From: Ketobacter sp. MCCC 1A13808
GTDB taxonomy: Bacteria; Pseudomonadota; Gammaproteobacteria; Pseudomonadales; Ketobacteraceae
DNA length: 64,000 nt
Assembly: GCF_009746715.1 (NCBI RefSeq)
Contig: NZ_VRKW01000005.1
Location: 1-64,000, forward strand
Direction of reading: 5' to 3'
Every line of letters begins with the position of its first letter. The first letter of the stretch is position 1. Below the pieces are notes generated by a model. That model was given only the letters and a program-made list of their open reading frames with translations, searched no databases and was not told the DNA's origin. The position numbers were made by a program, and so were the translations under genes. Below, piece after piece: positions 17,020 to 26,476 of the stretch.

Positions 17020-17682
17020 TCATCGTTTTCTGATTAGGCTGATGCCGTCGGCCACGGTCAGCAGACTGACGTCCACCCGCTGGTCCTCCAGTAATTTCTG
17101 GTTCAGTCGGCGGATCGCGAGTGTATCTTCATCATCGAATTCGGGATCGGCAACCCGTCCGCTCCAAAGCATGTTGTCCAGCAGGATCACCCCGTTACTG
17201 CGCAGCAATTGCAGGCACTGTTCATAGTAAGTGTCATAACTTTCTTTGTCGGCATCGATGAACGCCAGATCAAATTGATTCTGCTGCTGGTCGTCAATTA
17301 GCGTTTGCAGAGTCTGTTGCGCGGGCGCTAAAACCAACTTAATTTTTTGCGCCACCTGGGCTTGTTGCCAATAGCGTTTGGCGATGTTGGTCCACTGTTC
17401 ACTCAGGTCGCAGCAAATTAATTCACCATCTTCCGGCAATGCGCGCGCCATACACAAACTGCTGTATCCGGTGAAAGTACCGACTTCAATTATGCGCTTG
17501 GCACCGGTTAGTTTAACCAGCAATGCCATAAGCTGGCCCTGTTCAGCGGAAATTTGCATCCTTGCCATATCGTCTTGCGCGGTTTCCTCACGCAATGCAC
17601 GGAGCAGGGGGTCGTCACGCACGGAATTATCAAAAACATAATCGCTGATTGACGCCAAATCCAGGCTCGGTTTGCTGGTCAT
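17020..17682 (-). CDS. Class I SAM-dependent O-methyltransferase (family 3)
   Basis: A 220-residue cation-dependent O-methyltransferase of the caffeoyl-CoA/catechol type. The SAM-binding loop is IIEVGTFTGYSSL (about 64-76), followed by CDLSEQW, with metal-site residues in FIDADKESYDTYY (D143, D145) and LLDNMLWSG (D169, N170). The length is typical of the bacterial family. The physiological acceptor is unknown; catechol-like aromatics are the usual substrates (family knowledge). It lies 14 bases downstream of the small unknown gene that follows dapE on the same strand, so it could be read through from that transcript. Confidence 0.85.
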   Translation of the reverse strand: MTSKPSLDLASISDYVFDNSVRDDPLLRALREETAQDDMARMQISAEQGQLMALLVKLTGAKRIIEVGTFTGYSSLCMARALPEDGELICCDLSEQWTNIAKRYWQQAQVAQKIKLVLAPAQQTLQTLIDDQQQNQFDLAFIDADKESYDTYYEQCLQLLRSNGVILLDNMLWSGRVADPEFDDEDTLAIRRLNQKLLEDQRVDVSLLTVADGISLIRKR

Positions 17683-17696
17683 AACGTGGCTCCTGT

Positions 17697-18095
17697 TTAG
17701 TCTTCAGTGATCCATTGGATGATGTTTTCACCTTCTGAGGTAATTTCTAACCACTGGTCAGGGTCGTCGCCTTTGCTCCACGCACTCTCTACACAGCGCA
17801 CGGTGGAGTGAAGTGCGTTACAGGCGGACCGGCCCATCTCCACATCGTTTTTCCAGGGTGTGTTCTTCCCGTCGATCCAGATAGAGGTGTATCCTGTTCG
17901 ACCTGCATTTAATACAATCATTCCATTATTAAAATGACCGTCGCTGCCGCAGCGGAATTTGCAGCCCTTTTTGCTCTGTCGTACCACGTCAAACTGATCG
18001 AAGGACGTTTGCAACCAGCCCGTTATGTCATCCAGATTATTATTCGCAATGTATATTTCCAGATCGTCCAGATGTGCCAATGAGTCATTCGACAT
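17697..18095 (-). CDS. Conserved-looking small protein of unknown function downstream of dapE
   Basis: A 132-residue soluble protein starting MSNDSLAHLDDLEIY. The frame is open to 18137, but that extension lies inside dapE; ATG 18095, four bases after the dapE stop and with GGAA upstream, is the likelier start. I do not recognise the family. It is acidic, rich in Trp and Asp, and has two cysteines in KKGCKFRCGSDGHF plus two more (SACNALHSTVRCVE). There is no signal peptide or membrane segment. Tight coupling to dapE suggests co-expression with lysine/diaminopimelate synthesis, but nothing in the protein shows a role there. Confidence 0.75.
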   Translation of the reverse strand: MSNDSLAHLDDLEIYIANNNLDDITGWLQTSFDQFDVVRQSKKGCKFRCGSDGHFNNGMIVLNAGRTGYTSIWIDGKNTPWKNDVEMGRSACNALHSTVRCVESAWSKGDDPDQWLEITSEGENIIQWITED

Positions 18096-18099
18096 TATT

Positions 18100-19278
18100 T
18101 TATTCCGTGGCCAGCAAGTTAATAAGTAACTGCTCATAGATTTTGGACAGCGTATTCAGGTCGTCAGCTTTGATGCGTTCATCGAGTTTGTGAATAGTGG
18201 CATTGCAGGGACCTAGCTCAATTACTTGGGTGCCGGTAGGAGCTATAAAACGCCCGTCGGAGGTGCCGCCCGACGTGGATAACTCCGGCTCGATACCGGC
18301 TTCGGTGCGAATCGCGCTGACACAGGCCTGGACCAGATCGCCGTGCCCGGTGATGAAGGGTTCCCCGTATAAGGTCCAGTCGATGTCGTATTCCAGTTCA
18401 AAACCATCAAGTATCTCGTGCGCCTTTTCACGCAAGGTATCAGCGGAGTTTTCGGTGGAAAAACGGAAATTAAAAACCACTTCCGCTTGGCCTGGGATTA
18501 CGTTGGTGGCGCCGGTTCCGGCATTGAAATTGGATATCTGAAAGGAGGTCGGCGGAAAAAATTCGTTGCCGTTGTCCCAATGTGCTGTGGTAAGGGCATC
18601 CAATGCCGGTGCAATCTGGTGAATTGGATTGCGGGCCAGGTGCGGATAAGCAACGTGTCCCTGAATGCCTTTAACTGTAAGTTTTGCGCCCAACGAGCCG
18701 CGGCGCCCATTCTTAATTACATCACCCACCTTGTGGGTGCTGGAGGGTTCGCCCACCAGACACCAATCCATTTTTTCATTGCGAGCCTCGAGGTGTTCAA
18801 CGACTTTTACCGTGCCGTTTACGGCGGGGCCTTCCTCGTCGCTGGTGATCAAAAAACCGATGGAGCCGCGGTGATCCGGGTTGTGTTCAACAAACCGTTC
18901 ACACGCGGTCACCATCGCGGCCAGGCTGCCTTTCATGTCTGCTGCGCCGCGACCGCAAAGCATGCCGTTTTCAATGCGCGGTTCGAAAGGGTGAAATTCC
19001 CAGTTGTTAACCGGGCCGGTGGGCACGACGTCGGTATGACCGGCAAAAGCAAACAACGGTCCGCTTGCGCCACGACGGGCCCAGAAGTTGTCCACTTCAC
19101 CAAAACGCAGGTGTTCAATCTGAAAACCGATAGCCCGTAACCGGTCGCACATGATGGTCTGGCAGTCACAGTCATCCGGCGTCACCGATGGCTTAGCCAT
19201 CAGTTCAATCGCCAGTCCTAAGGTGGGGGAGTGGCTGGAATCAGAGGTGCTATCTGTCGGGCTGGGTGTGTCGGGCAT
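18100..19278 (-). CDS. dapE: Succinyl-diaminopimelate desuccinylase
   Basis: Hydrolyses N-succinyl-LL-2,6-diaminopimelate to LL-diaminopimelate and succinate in the succinylase branch of lysine and peptidoglycan precursor synthesis. The 392-residue protein shows the M20 dizinc site: GHTDVVP (H81, D83), [10 protein letters not shown] (D114) and TSDEEGP (E148, E149), with a GTSDGRF segment and a C-terminal H in NATIHKLDE. It carries a Ser/Thr/Pro-rich N-terminal extension of about 15 residues compared with the usual enzyme; a later start is possible but no better start codon is evident. AGGAA lies upstream of ATG 19278. It shares the strand with dapD and dapC nearby. Confidence 0.95.
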   Translation of the reverse strand: MPDTPSPTDSTSDSSHSPTLGLAIELMAKPSVTPDDCDCQTIMCDRLRAIGFQIEHLRFGEVDNFWARRGASGPLFAFAGHTDVVPTGPVNNWEFHPFEPRIENGMLCGRGAADMKGSLAAMVTACERFVEHNPDHRGSIGFLITSDEEGPAVNGTVKVVEHLEARNEKMDWCLVGEPSSTHKVGDVIKNGRRGSLGAKLTVKGIQGHVAYPHLARNPIHQIAPALDALTTAHWDNGNEFFPPTSFQISNFNAGTGATNVIPGQAEVVFNFRFSTENSADTLREKAHEILDGFELEYDIDWTLYGEPFITGHGDLVQACVSAIRTEAGIEPELSTSGGTSDGRFIAPTGTQVIELGPCNATIHKLDERIKADDLNTLSKIYEQLLINLLATE

Positions 19279-19356
19279 GATTCGTCAATTTCCTATGGGT
19301 TCAAACAGCCCGCTATAATAGCAAACCACGCCTTGATTACCGAGTTCTCCGCGGGA

Positions 19357-20103
19357 TTACTTGAATTGTTCTACGGTTTCTATGTCGGCAACATCCAGAA
19401 TCTTTCGACTATCATAGTATTTGTTCCAATCGACCTTGATGGCCCGTAAATTCCCTTGCGTGTCTTTCGGAAATGGCTTAATTGCCTTCAATTCAACGCC
19501 CGCCCGCATCAGCGTTAACGCCGCCAATTTCACTTCCAGCGGTGTCATGTCGCGACCGTAGTAAATAATATTAACTTGTGTATAGGGCTCTTCGTCGGCC
19601 TGATAGGGTACCAGGGTGAATCCCACCTGGCGTAACGCCAGCTTCACAATATGCTCATCCACGTTAGTGGGAACCCCTTTGATCAACATGGGCTTGACCG
19701 GGTTATAATTGGCCCGGAGTCGTTCTCTGGCTTCATGAGCCTGTTGTGCGCTGAGGAGTTTCGAATTATTACCCAGCCAGCCATAGCTGATTAATTTTTT
19801 TAGTAACGCCTGATCGGCCTCGGAGGGCGGTTTGAATTGCGCCAGTATCAGCGTTAGCTCATCCAGATGCCGGTATTTCCAGTCTTCGGCTTGCAGAGCT
19901 TGCTCCTTGTATCGTTCAAGGTGATCTCTATCTTTTGCTGTGAAAAGGTTGCTGAGGACGGCAAACAGCAGCATGAATGCACCCAGTGCTGATAGAGTTA
20001 TAATGCCGGCTTTGCTGCGCAAAGGTATTAGGCGGGCTGCAAATCCCACGGCGATTGCCAACGCCAAAAGCAGCCAGGGAAGAAGAAAAGAGGTTAGATG
20101 CAT
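19357..20103 (-). CDS. Membrane-anchored protein of unknown function
   Basis: A 248-residue protein starting MHLTSFLLPWLLLALAIAVGF, with two predicted transmembrane helices (about 5-22 and 33-50) and a soluble region of about 190 residues. The soluble part has a charged helical segment (KDRDHLERYKEQALQAEDWKYRHLDEL) and a mixed domain ending YDSRKILDVADIETVEQFK. ATG 20103 with GCAGGA 4 bases upstream was preferred to the ATG at 20166, which has no ribosome binding site. I do not recognise the family. It sits between the ArsC-family gene and dapE in the same direction, but a hairpin at 20177-20201 separates it from the former. Confidence 0.7.
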   Translation of the reverse strand: MHLTSFLLPWLLLALAIAVGFAARLIPLRSKAGIITLSALGAFMLLFAVLSNLFTAKDRDHLERYKEQALQAEDWKYRHLDELTLILAQFKPPSEADQALLKKLISYGWLGNNSKLLSAQQAHEARERLRANYNPVKPMLIKGVPTNVDEHIVKLALRQVGFTLVPYQADEEPYTQVNIIYYGRDMTPLEVKLAALTLMRAGVELKAIKPFPKDTQGNLRAIKVDWNKYYDSRKILDVADIETVEQFK

Positions 20104-20176
20104 GGTGTCCTGCTGTGTACGGTCATTAATTACTAACCAGTATAGACAATCCGCCAGCGCAACCATGGGATTAGCA

Positions 20177-20201
20177 GCAACCCGACGGCAGGTCGGGTTG
20201 C
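20177..20201 (-). terminator. Stem-loop after the ArsC-family reductase gene
   Basis: GCAACCCGAC (20177-20186), a five-base loop and GTCGGGTTGC (20192-20201) form a perfect 10-base stem, 9 bases beyond the stop at 20210. There is no good T-run on the minus strand, so this may be an attenuator or processing stem rather than a full factor-independent terminator. Confidence 0.55.
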
Positions 20202-20209
20202 TTGGCGCC

Positions 20210-20560
20210 TTATTTGTTGAACAACGACTGAAACGATGCCTCCTTAAAACCCACTAAAATGGATTGGTCGTGAATCACAACGGGTCGTTTAATCAGGGTC
20301 AGATTTTCCAACATCAATTTCTTGGCGTTGCTTGCGTCGGTATTGTGTTTAACGTCTTCAGGCAGCTGGCGCCAGGTGGTGCCGCGTTTGTTCAACAGTA
20401 CCTCCCAGCTTTGCTGTTGCAGCCATTGCTCCATCGTCGCCTCACTTAAACCGTCTTTGCGAAAATCATGGAATTCAAACTCCACACCATTCGCATCCAG
20501 CCATTTGCGGGCTTTCTTAACCGAGTCGCAATTGGGTATGCCGTAAAGTGTTGTACTCAT
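20210..20560 (-). CDS. yffB: ArsC/Spx-family reductase, YffB-like
   Basis: A 116-residue thioredoxin-fold protein of the ArsC/Spx/YffB family: TTLYGIPNCDSVKKARKWLD carries a single active-site cysteine (C11), followed by FHDFRKDGLS and the cis-Pro-type segment LIKRPVVIHDQSILVGFKEASF. YffB relatives lie beside dapE or dapD in many gammaproteobacteria (known synteny); function is unproven and may involve glutathione-linked thiol reduction. The ATG at 20560 is 14 bases after the dapD stop, implying one operon with dapD. Arsenate reductase activity should not be assumed. Confidence 0.88.
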   Translation of the reverse strand: MSTTLYGIPNCDSVKKARKWLDANGVEFEFHDFRKDGLSEATMEQWLQQQSWEVLLNKRGTTWRQLPEDVKHNTDASNAKKLMLENLTLIKRPVVIHDQSILVGFKEASFQSLFNK

Positions 20561-20574
20561 GATGTGTCTACCCG

Positions 20575-21399
20575 TTAATCCGTGATGCGCAGCAGTTCAT
20601 TGATGCCTACCTTGCCGCGGGTTTTCTCATCCACTTTCTTCACAATGATGGCTGCGTAAAGGCTGTATTTGCCGCAGGCGGAGGGCAGATTGCCAGATAC
20701 CACTACGGATCCGGGTGGCACGCGACCGTAATGGGTCTCGCCGGTTTCGCGATCGTAAATACGAGTGCTTTGGCCGATATATACACCCATGGAAATGACA
20801 GAGCCGGCACCCACGATGACGCCTTCAACCACTTCGGAGCGGGCACCAATAAAGCAATCATCCTCGATAATAGTGGGCCCGGCTTGCAAAGGTTCCAGTA
20901 CACCACCAATACCAACCCCACCGGAAAGATGTACGTTTTTACCGATCTGTGCACAGGAACCGACGGTGGCCCAGGTGTCGACCATTGTACCGCTGTCGAC
21001 GTAGGCTCCGATGTTGACGTAGGAGGGCATCAGGACAACGCCGGGTGCAATATAACTGCCGGCACGAGCAACCGCAGGTGGAACTACCCGCACACCGGCT
21101 TCTTTAAATTGTTCAGCGGTCATATCGGCAAATTTGGAGGGCACTTTATCGTAATATTGAGTGAACTGGCCTTCGATCGGCACATTGTCGTTAATGCGGA
21201 AGCTCAGCAGCACGGCTTTCTTTAGCCATTGATTCACGACCCATTCGCCATCTTGCTTTTCCGCAACACGGGCTTCTCCGCTGTCCAGTAACGCCAAGGC
21301 ATCGTTGATGGCGGACTTTACGCCGGCGTCGACGCTGGAGGGTGAGATGCTGTCGCGATTATCAAACGCGGTTTCAATAATGGCTTTCAGATCTGACAT
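20575..21399 (-). CDS. dapD: 2,3,4,5-tetrahydropyridine-2,6-dicarboxylate N-succinyltransferase
   Basis: Transfers succinyl from succinyl-CoA to tetrahydrodipicolinate, the step before DapC in lysine/diaminopimelate synthesis. The 274-residue protein has the helical N-terminal domain, a left-handed beta-helix of hexapeptide repeats ([61 protein letters not shown]) and the conserved C-terminal [20 protein letters not shown]. Length matches the usual enzyme. GGAGAAAAACC precedes ATG 21399. It lies between dapC and the YffB gene, all on the minus strand. Confidence 0.97.
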   Translation of the reverse strand: MSDLKAIIETAFDNRDSISPSSVDAGVKSAINDALALLDSGEARVAEKQDGEWVVNQWLKKAVLLSFRINDNVPIEGQFTQYYDKVPSKFADMTAEQFKEAGVRVVPPAVARAGSYIAPGVVLMPSYVNIGAYVDSGTMVDTWATVGSCAQIGKNVHLSGGVGIGGVLEPLQAGPTIIEDDCFIGARSEVVEGVIVGAGSVISMGVYIGQSTRIYDRETGETHYGRVPPGSVVVSGNLPSACGKYSLYAAIIVKKVDEKTRGKVGINELLRITD

Positions 21400-21459
21400 G
21401 GTTTTTCTCCTGAAGGTAATCTCGCCTGTGCCGGCTTTATGCTGACAGAGGAATCCTGA

Positions 21460-22656
21460 TTAATGGTGATGGATAAAATGTTTAATGCGTTCGGCCGCTT
21501 CCAGGCATTGGGCGACCGGGGCTACCAGCGCCATGCGCACCCGGTTTGCGCCCGGATTAACACCGTTGACAGTGCGTGACAAATAGCTTCCGGGTAACAC
21601 GGTGACGTGTTGTTGCTGAAACAGGTTGCGGGCGAAGTCGGTATCCGGCGTCGGCGTTTGCGGCCACAAATAAAATCCGGCATCCGGCAAAGATAGGTTC
21701 AAATGGCCATCCAGAATCGTTAGAACACCGGAAAATTTCTGCTGATAAAGGCGGCGATTTTCACGTACATGATCTTCGTCACTCCAGGCAGCCACACTGG
21801 CTAATTGATGCTGTACCGGCATGGCACAGCCGTGATAGGTGCGGTATTTCAGAAAACCGGACAGCAGGGCTGCGTCTCCAGCGACGAAGCCTGAGCGCAG
21901 GCCTGGCAGATTGGAACGTTTGGACAAACTGTGAAAAACCACACAGCGACTGAAATCATCACGCCCCAGGTTTTTGCAAACTTGCAGTAACCCGGTGGGT
22001 GGATTCGACTCGTCAAAATACAATTCCGAATAACATTCATCAGAGGCAATAATAAAATCGTGCTCATCGGCCAGTTCGATCAGCTGCTTTAGAGTGGCTT
22101 CATCTGTGACTGCGCCGGTCGGGTTGCCTGGGCTGCATACAAATAATAACTGGCAACGCCGCCAGACATCGGCAGGCACCGCGTCGTAATCTGGAATCAT
22201 GGCGTTACTTTCCAGGCAGGGGAGAAAGTACGGTTGCGCGCCGGCGAGCAACGCCGCACCCTCGTAAATCTGATAAAACGGATTTGGTGAGATCACCAGC
22301 GGATCACGGCTGCGGTCAATCATCGCCTGAGCAAATGCAAACAACGCTTCCCGAGTGCCATTGACTGGCAGCACCTGCGTTTCCGGGCATAATCCCTGAT
22401 CGCCAAGTTGAAAACGTGTGCAGGCCCAGCGACTGATGACCGCACGGAACTCAGGTATACCTTTGGTTGTGGGATAGACTGCCAGCTTGTCTACGGCGTC
22501 AATTAATGACTGTTTTACAAATTCCGGGCTCGGGTGTTTGGGTTCGCCGATCGACAAAGCGATGTGCGATAAACCAGCGCTATGTGCGGCACCTTTAAAT
22601 AACGTTGCCAGTTTTTCGAACGGGTAGGAGTGTAATTTCTGTAAATCTGGATTCAT
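21460..22656 (-). CDS. dapC: Succinyldiaminopimelate transaminase
   Basis: A 398-residue class I/II aminotransferase that converts N-succinyl-2-amino-6-ketopimelate to N-succinyl-LL-diaminopimelate with glutamate. PLP-site features are SPGNPTGAVTD, SDECYSELYF and FHSLSKRSNLPGLRSGFVAGD, where the K in SLSKRS forms the Schiff base. Placement between glnD and dapD is the arrangement seen in pseudomonads and supports DapC rather than a generic AspC. The start codon lies 1 base after the glnD stop, so the two are translationally coupled. Confidence 0.93.
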   Translation of the reverse strand: MNPDLQKLHSYPFEKLATLFKGAAHSAGLSHIALSIGEPKHPSPEFVKQSLIDAVDKLAVYPTTKGIPEFRAVISRWACTRFQLGDQGLCPETQVLPVNGTREALFAFAQAMIDRSRDPLVISPNPFYQIYEGAALLAGAQPYFLPCLESNAMIPDYDAVPADVWRRCQLLFVCSPGNPTGAVTDEATLKQLIELADEHDFIIASDECYSELYFDESNPPTGLLQVCKNLGRDDFSRCVVFHSLSKRSNLPGLRSGFVAGDAALLSGFLKYRTYHGCAMPVQHQLASVAAWSDEDHVRENRRLYQQKFSGVLTILDGHLNLSLPDAGFYLWPQTPTPDTDFARNLFQQQHVTVLPGSYLSRTVNGVNPGANRVRMALVAPVAQCLEAAERIKHFIHHH

Positions 22657-22657
22657 T

Positions 22658-25354
22658 TTATTTTGCCGGATGATCGAGTTTTTCTTTAATGGATTGTTTT
22701 AGTCGTTCGCACAAATCCAGATCCTGAATCATGTTGCCATCAGCGTCGCTGATGGAGAAAACGTCTTCCACCCGTTCCCCGAGCGTGGCAATGCGGGCGC
22801 TGTGAATCAGCACGTTGTGTTCAAGAAAGATGCGGCCCACTTCAGCCAGCAGGCCGGGGCGATCCAAAGCCACCAACTCCATTACCGTATGCTCATGTTC
22901 CAAATCATTGCTGATCACGACTTCAGGGGGGATGTTGAAGGCTTTCAACGCTCTTGGCATTCGTTTTTGAACAATATCAGGGAACTTGCTCGGGTCTTTT
23001 AATGCTTTACACAATTTGGCTTCGATCTGTTTGACGCGAGCCAGGTCGTCACCGATGGGGCTGCCGTTTTCTTCCAGAATGATGAAGGTGTCCAAACTGA
23101 AGTTATTGGTGGAGGTAATAATTTTAGCATCGGCAATGGTTAAATTTAATTGATCCAGTGCCGCCACAGTCGCCGCAAAGAGGTTGGCGGTATCCTTGGT
23201 GTAGATGAACAGTTCAGCAGCACCCTGAAAGTTGCGTTCATCCGATTTGCCAATGAACACCAGAGGTTCTTCCGGCTTCTTACGGGTCAGGATAGCTTCA
23301 CTATGGCGGGCTACGTCCGCGAATGTTTCCCGCAGAAAATAGTCATCACCCAGCTGATCCCACAATTCCAGAACGGTGTCTTCATCAAAATTCCGATTCG
23401 ACAATAATGCCAGCGCCCGTTCTTTGGTTTCTTCAATCCAGTCCTCACGGTTTCCCGGTCTTTTCAGGCCCCTACGCAATGCTCGGCGCGCCTCTGAATA
23501 AAGCTGCCGCAGCAGAGCAGAACGCCACCCATTCCATAGCTTCGGATTGGTCGCGCATATGTCCGCTACCGTAAGCGCATGTAGATAATCGAGGCGGGTG
23601 GAGTCTTCTACAATACTGGCGAATTCATGTATTACTTCGGGGTCGGATACGTCTTTTTTCTGAGAAGTGATCGACATCAAAAGATGGTTTTCCACCAGCC
23701 AGGACACCAGGTTGGCATCCCATTTACTAAGCCGGTGGTGAATACAGAACTCATAGGCATCGACCGACCCCAGCTCAGAATGATCACCGCCGCGGCCTTT
23801 TGCTAGGTCATGGAACAAGCCAGCGATATAGAGCAGCTCGATCTTGGGGATCCGGCTTACCACGTAATGGGCAATAGGGAAGTCTTTTTTTACTTCCTGA
23901 TGGCGGAACATGCGCAGGTTTCGCAGCACATGCAGGGAGTGGGCATCCACTGTATAAATGTGGAAGAGGTCGAACTGCATCTGGCCAATGACCTGGCCGA
24001 ATTCCGGAATGTAATTACCAAGGATGCCATACCGCTTCATCCGGTATAGCTGCGTATAGATTTTATTGGGCGAGCGCAGCAATTCCATAAAAAAAGATAT
24101 ATTACGGATGTCGTTACGGAAGTGCTCATCGACCAGGTGGCGATTATCCCGAATCAGGCGAATGGTCGAAGCGCGAATACCTTTGATTTCTTCTTTCTGT
24201 GCCAGAATCACAAACACCTCCAATAGAGCAGAGGGGATATGTTCAAACAGCTTGTCGTATTTGGCCTCTATATAGCCGTTACGCACCTGAAAACGCCTGT
24301 TAACCGGTTCAATAGAATCAGGCTCGTCGGCGCGCACAATCGCTTCGTCAAAATGCTGTAACAGCATGTCATTGAGCTGTGAAATGGAAAGCGCCACACG
24401 GTAGTAGCGCTTCATGAATTTTTCCACTGCGAGATTGGCGTTGCTGTCCCGGTAGCCAAGCATCTCAGCAACGGTACGCTGATACTCAAACAACAGCCGG
24501 TTTTCGCCACGACCAGTGATCAGGTGGAGCGCATACCGCACTTCCCACAAGAATAAATGCCCGGAATTAAGGATGTCGTATTCTTCGTTGGTAAGAAAGC
24601 CGTTACTGACCAAGTCACTCATGCGCCGGGCATCGAAATACCGCTTCGCCACCCAGCCGATATTCTGGATATCCCGCAGGCCTCCGGGCGCCCCTTTTAT
24701 GTCCGGTTCCAGATTGAACTCTGTATTGCTGAATTTGTTATGCCGGGAAATTTGCTCTGACCACTTTGCCAGAAAAAAGGCTTTCGGGTCCCAGATATTG
24801 TCTGGTCCCGTGGCTTCGCGCATTTTTCTGCCAAGGTCGGGGTCACCCCAGATCGTGCGAGATTCCATTAAGTTGGTGGCGATAGTGATGTCGGCTGCGG
24901 CTAATTCTTTGCTTTGTTTAATGGAGCGAACGCTATGACCTACTTCCAGCCCGATATCCCACATCTGCGTCAGGAATGTTTCCAGATCAGTTTTATAGGA
25001 CGCTCCGCTGTCGTCCTGGCGCAGCAGTATCATCAGGTCAATATCGGAGTGGGGATGGAGCTCGGCCCGTCCGTAGCCGCCCACGGCCAGTAAGGCAATG
25101 TCCGGGCTGCGGGAACAATCGAATTGCTGCCACAGTTTTTGCAACAGCTTGTCCATCACCCAGGCGCGCCGACGAATTATGAGCTTTATGTTTTCCATGC
25201 GCAGGAAACGTTCGTTCAGCAACGCATCCGCTTGCTCCATAGTTCGCTTGAACGCCATGGTTAAGGAGCCTTCGGTTTGCGCCAGCGCATCAAAGCGCTC
25301 AGCGTCGAACAGTTCGCTATCGTGTTTTAACTCGGTAACTAGTGGCGTTCGCAT
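22658..25354 (-). CDS. glnD: Bifunctional PII uridylyltransferase/uridylyl-removing enzyme
   Basis: Senses glutamine and adds UMP to, or removes it from, PII proteins, thereby controlling glutamine synthetase and nitrogen-regulated transcription. The 898-residue protein has the nucleotidyltransferase motif GGYGRAELHPHSDIDL (G92-G93, D104, D106), an HD hydrolase domain with HDLAKGRGGDHSELG, and two C-terminal ACT domains (ELFIYTKDTANLFAATVAAL and VMELVALDRPGLLAEVGRIF). Domain order and length are normal. It is 9 bases downstream of map and coupled to dapC. Confidence 0.97.
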   Translation of the reverse strand: MRTPLVTELKHDSELFDAERFDALAQTEGSLTMAFKRTMEQADALLNERFLRMENIKLIIRRRAWVMDKLLQKLWQQFDCSRSPDIALLAVGGYGRAELHPHSDIDLMILLRQDDSGASYKTDLETFLTQMWDIGLEVGHSVRSIKQSKELAAADITIATNLMESRTIWGDPDLGRKMREATGPDNIWDPKAFFLAKWSEQISRHNKFSNTEFNLEPDIKGAPGGLRDIQNIGWVAKRYFDARRMSDLVSNGFLTNEEYDILNSGHLFLWEVRYALHLITGRGENRLLFEYQRTVAEMLGYRDSNANLAVEKFMKRYYRVALSISQLNDMLLQHFDEAIVRADEPDSIEPVNRRFQVRNGYIEAKYDKLFEHIPSALLEVFVILAQKEEIKGIRASTIRLIRDNRHLVDEHFRNDIRNISFFMELLRSPNKIYTQLYRMKRYGILGNYIPEFGQVIGQMQFDLFHIYTVDAHSLHVLRNLRMFRHQEVKKDFPIAHYVVSRIPKIELLYIAGLFHDLAKGRGGDHSELGSVDAYEFCIHHRLSKWDANLVSWLVENHLLMSITSQKKDVSDPEVIHEFASIVEDSTRLDYLHALTVADICATNPKLWNGWRSALLRQLYSEARRALRRGLKRPGNREDWIEETKERALALLSNRNFDEDTVLELWDQLGDDYFLRETFADVARHSEAILTRKKPEEPLVFIGKSDERNFQGAAELFIYTKDTANLFAATVAALDQLNLTIADAKIITSTNNFSLDTFIILEENGSPIGDDLARVKQIEAKLCKALKDPSKFPDIVQKRMPRALKAFNIPPEVVISNDLEHEHTVMELVALDRPGLLAEVGRIFLEHNVLIHSARIATLGERVEDVFSISDADGNMIQDLDLCERLKQSIKEKLDHPAK

Positions 25355-25363
25355 GTCGGCAGT

Positions 25364-26137
25364 TTACAGCCCGGTCTCTTCTGATCGCAAAGTCAGCACT
25401 TCGTATCCGTTCTCCGTAACCAAAATGGTGTGTTCCCACTGTGCTGAAAGTTTATGGTCTTTGGTGACAACGGTCCATTTGTCCGGCAGTAGTTTGGTAT
25501 AGCGTTTACCGGCGTTGATCATGGGTTCGATGGTGAAAGTCATGCCCGCTTTTAATGTGGCACCGGTGTCTGCTTTGCCGTAGTGCAGCACTTGAGGTTC
25601 TTCGTGAAATATTTCACCGATTCCGTGGCCGCAGTATTCACGTACTACAGAAAAATGGTTGCTTTCGGCGTGCTGCTGAATGGCTGCGCCGATACTGCCG
25701 AGCTTCTCGCCGGGCTTGACCATTTTAATGCCCAGGTATAAGCACTCCTGGGTCACTTTGGTTAGCCGTTGTGCCTGAATAGACGCTTCACCCACAAAGA
25801 ACATTTTACTGGTATCGCCATGAAAGCCATCTTTGATGACGGTAACATCGATGTTAATGATGTCACCTTTCTTTAATACTTTTTTCTCGCTGGGAATACC
25901 ATGGCAAATGACATGATTAACCGAGGTGCAAACGGACTTGGGAAAGCCTTTATAATTGAGCGGCGCCGGAATCGCGTTTTGTTCATTCACGATATAGTCG
26001 TGACAAATCTTATCCAGCTCAGCGGTGGTGATACCTGCTTTGACATAGTCCCCGATCATTTCAAGGACTTCAGCAGCCAGGCGGCCGGCAACGCGCATCT
26101 TTTCAATCTGTTCCGGGGTCTTAATACTAATGCTCAT
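25364..26137 (-). CDS. map: Type I methionine aminopeptidase
   Basis: Removes the initiator methionine from nascent proteins. The 257-residue metallopeptidase shows the expected segments: NHVICHGIPSEKKVL, INIDVTVIKDGFHGDTSKMF with the metal-binding aspartates, GHGIGEIFHEEPQVLHYG with the metal His and catalytic His, and TIEPMIN plus QWEHTILVTENG with glutamate ligands. Divergent from rpsB, as in many gammaproteobacteria, and first gene of the map-glnD-dapC run. Confidence 0.97.
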   Translation of the reverse strand: MSISIKTPEQIEKMRVAGRLAAEVLEMIGDYVKAGITTAELDKICHDYIVNEQNAIPAPLNYKGFPKSVCTSVNHVICHGIPSEKKVLKKGDIINIDVTVIKDGFHGDTSKMFFVGEASIQAQRLTKVTQECLYLGIKMVKPGEKLGSIGAAIQQHAESNHFSVVREYCGHGIGEIFHEEPQVLHYGKADTGATLKAGMTFTIEPMINAGKRYTKLLPDKWTVVTKDHKLSAQWEHTILVTENGYEVLTLRSEETGL

Positions 26138-26314
26138 GTGTGATTGATCGCTTTGAGACGGAAGTTGATTAGGCCAGGGTCAAAGGGCCCGAAATTGGCA
26201 AAGCTGCGTATTGTACATGGGGAATCCGGTTCAATATACCCCTTGTTGGCCTCCGCGGGTAGCCAGGAGGCTCGGCAATGGCGGTCTTGGGTTGGGCAAA
26301 ATGAGGGCTTTTGG

Positions 26315-26343
26315 TTGTCCCGTGTGGCTGGTTATGGTATAAA
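26315..26343 (+). promoter_or_regulatory. Promoter of the rpsB-tsf operon
   Basis: TTGTCC (26315-26320) and TATAAA (26338-26343) are separated by exactly 17 bases. The predicted start near 26350 gives an untranslated leader of about 125 bases before rpsB. Confidence 0.65.
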
Positions 26344-26349
26344 GCGCCG

Positions 26350-26476
26350 CTCAATTGAAACCATAAACCACACATATACCGACACATGGATCAGGGTGCT
26401 TGAACAAGGCAAATAGCCATTCAGGTTGATTCATGGGGTATATGGAGGCTTAACCCGTTAAAAATCAGGAGTCTAT
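26350..26476 (+). promoter_or_regulatory. rpsB leader, candidate S2 autoregulatory region
   Basis: In gammaproteobacteria the rpsB 5' untranslated region is conserved and binds ribosomal protein S2 to repress rpsB-tsf (established). This leader has the right length and position, and a G+C-bearing segment GGGGTATATGGAGGCTTAAC at 26433-26452 that can pair within the leader. I did not fold it, so the assignment rests mainly on location. CAGGAG at 26467-26472 is the ribosome binding site. Confidence 0.5.

Noticed and set aside
26144-26416. 90-codon plus-strand frame between map and rpsB
   Set aside because: It covers the rpsB promoter and leader, has no ribosome binding site and no recognisable protein features.
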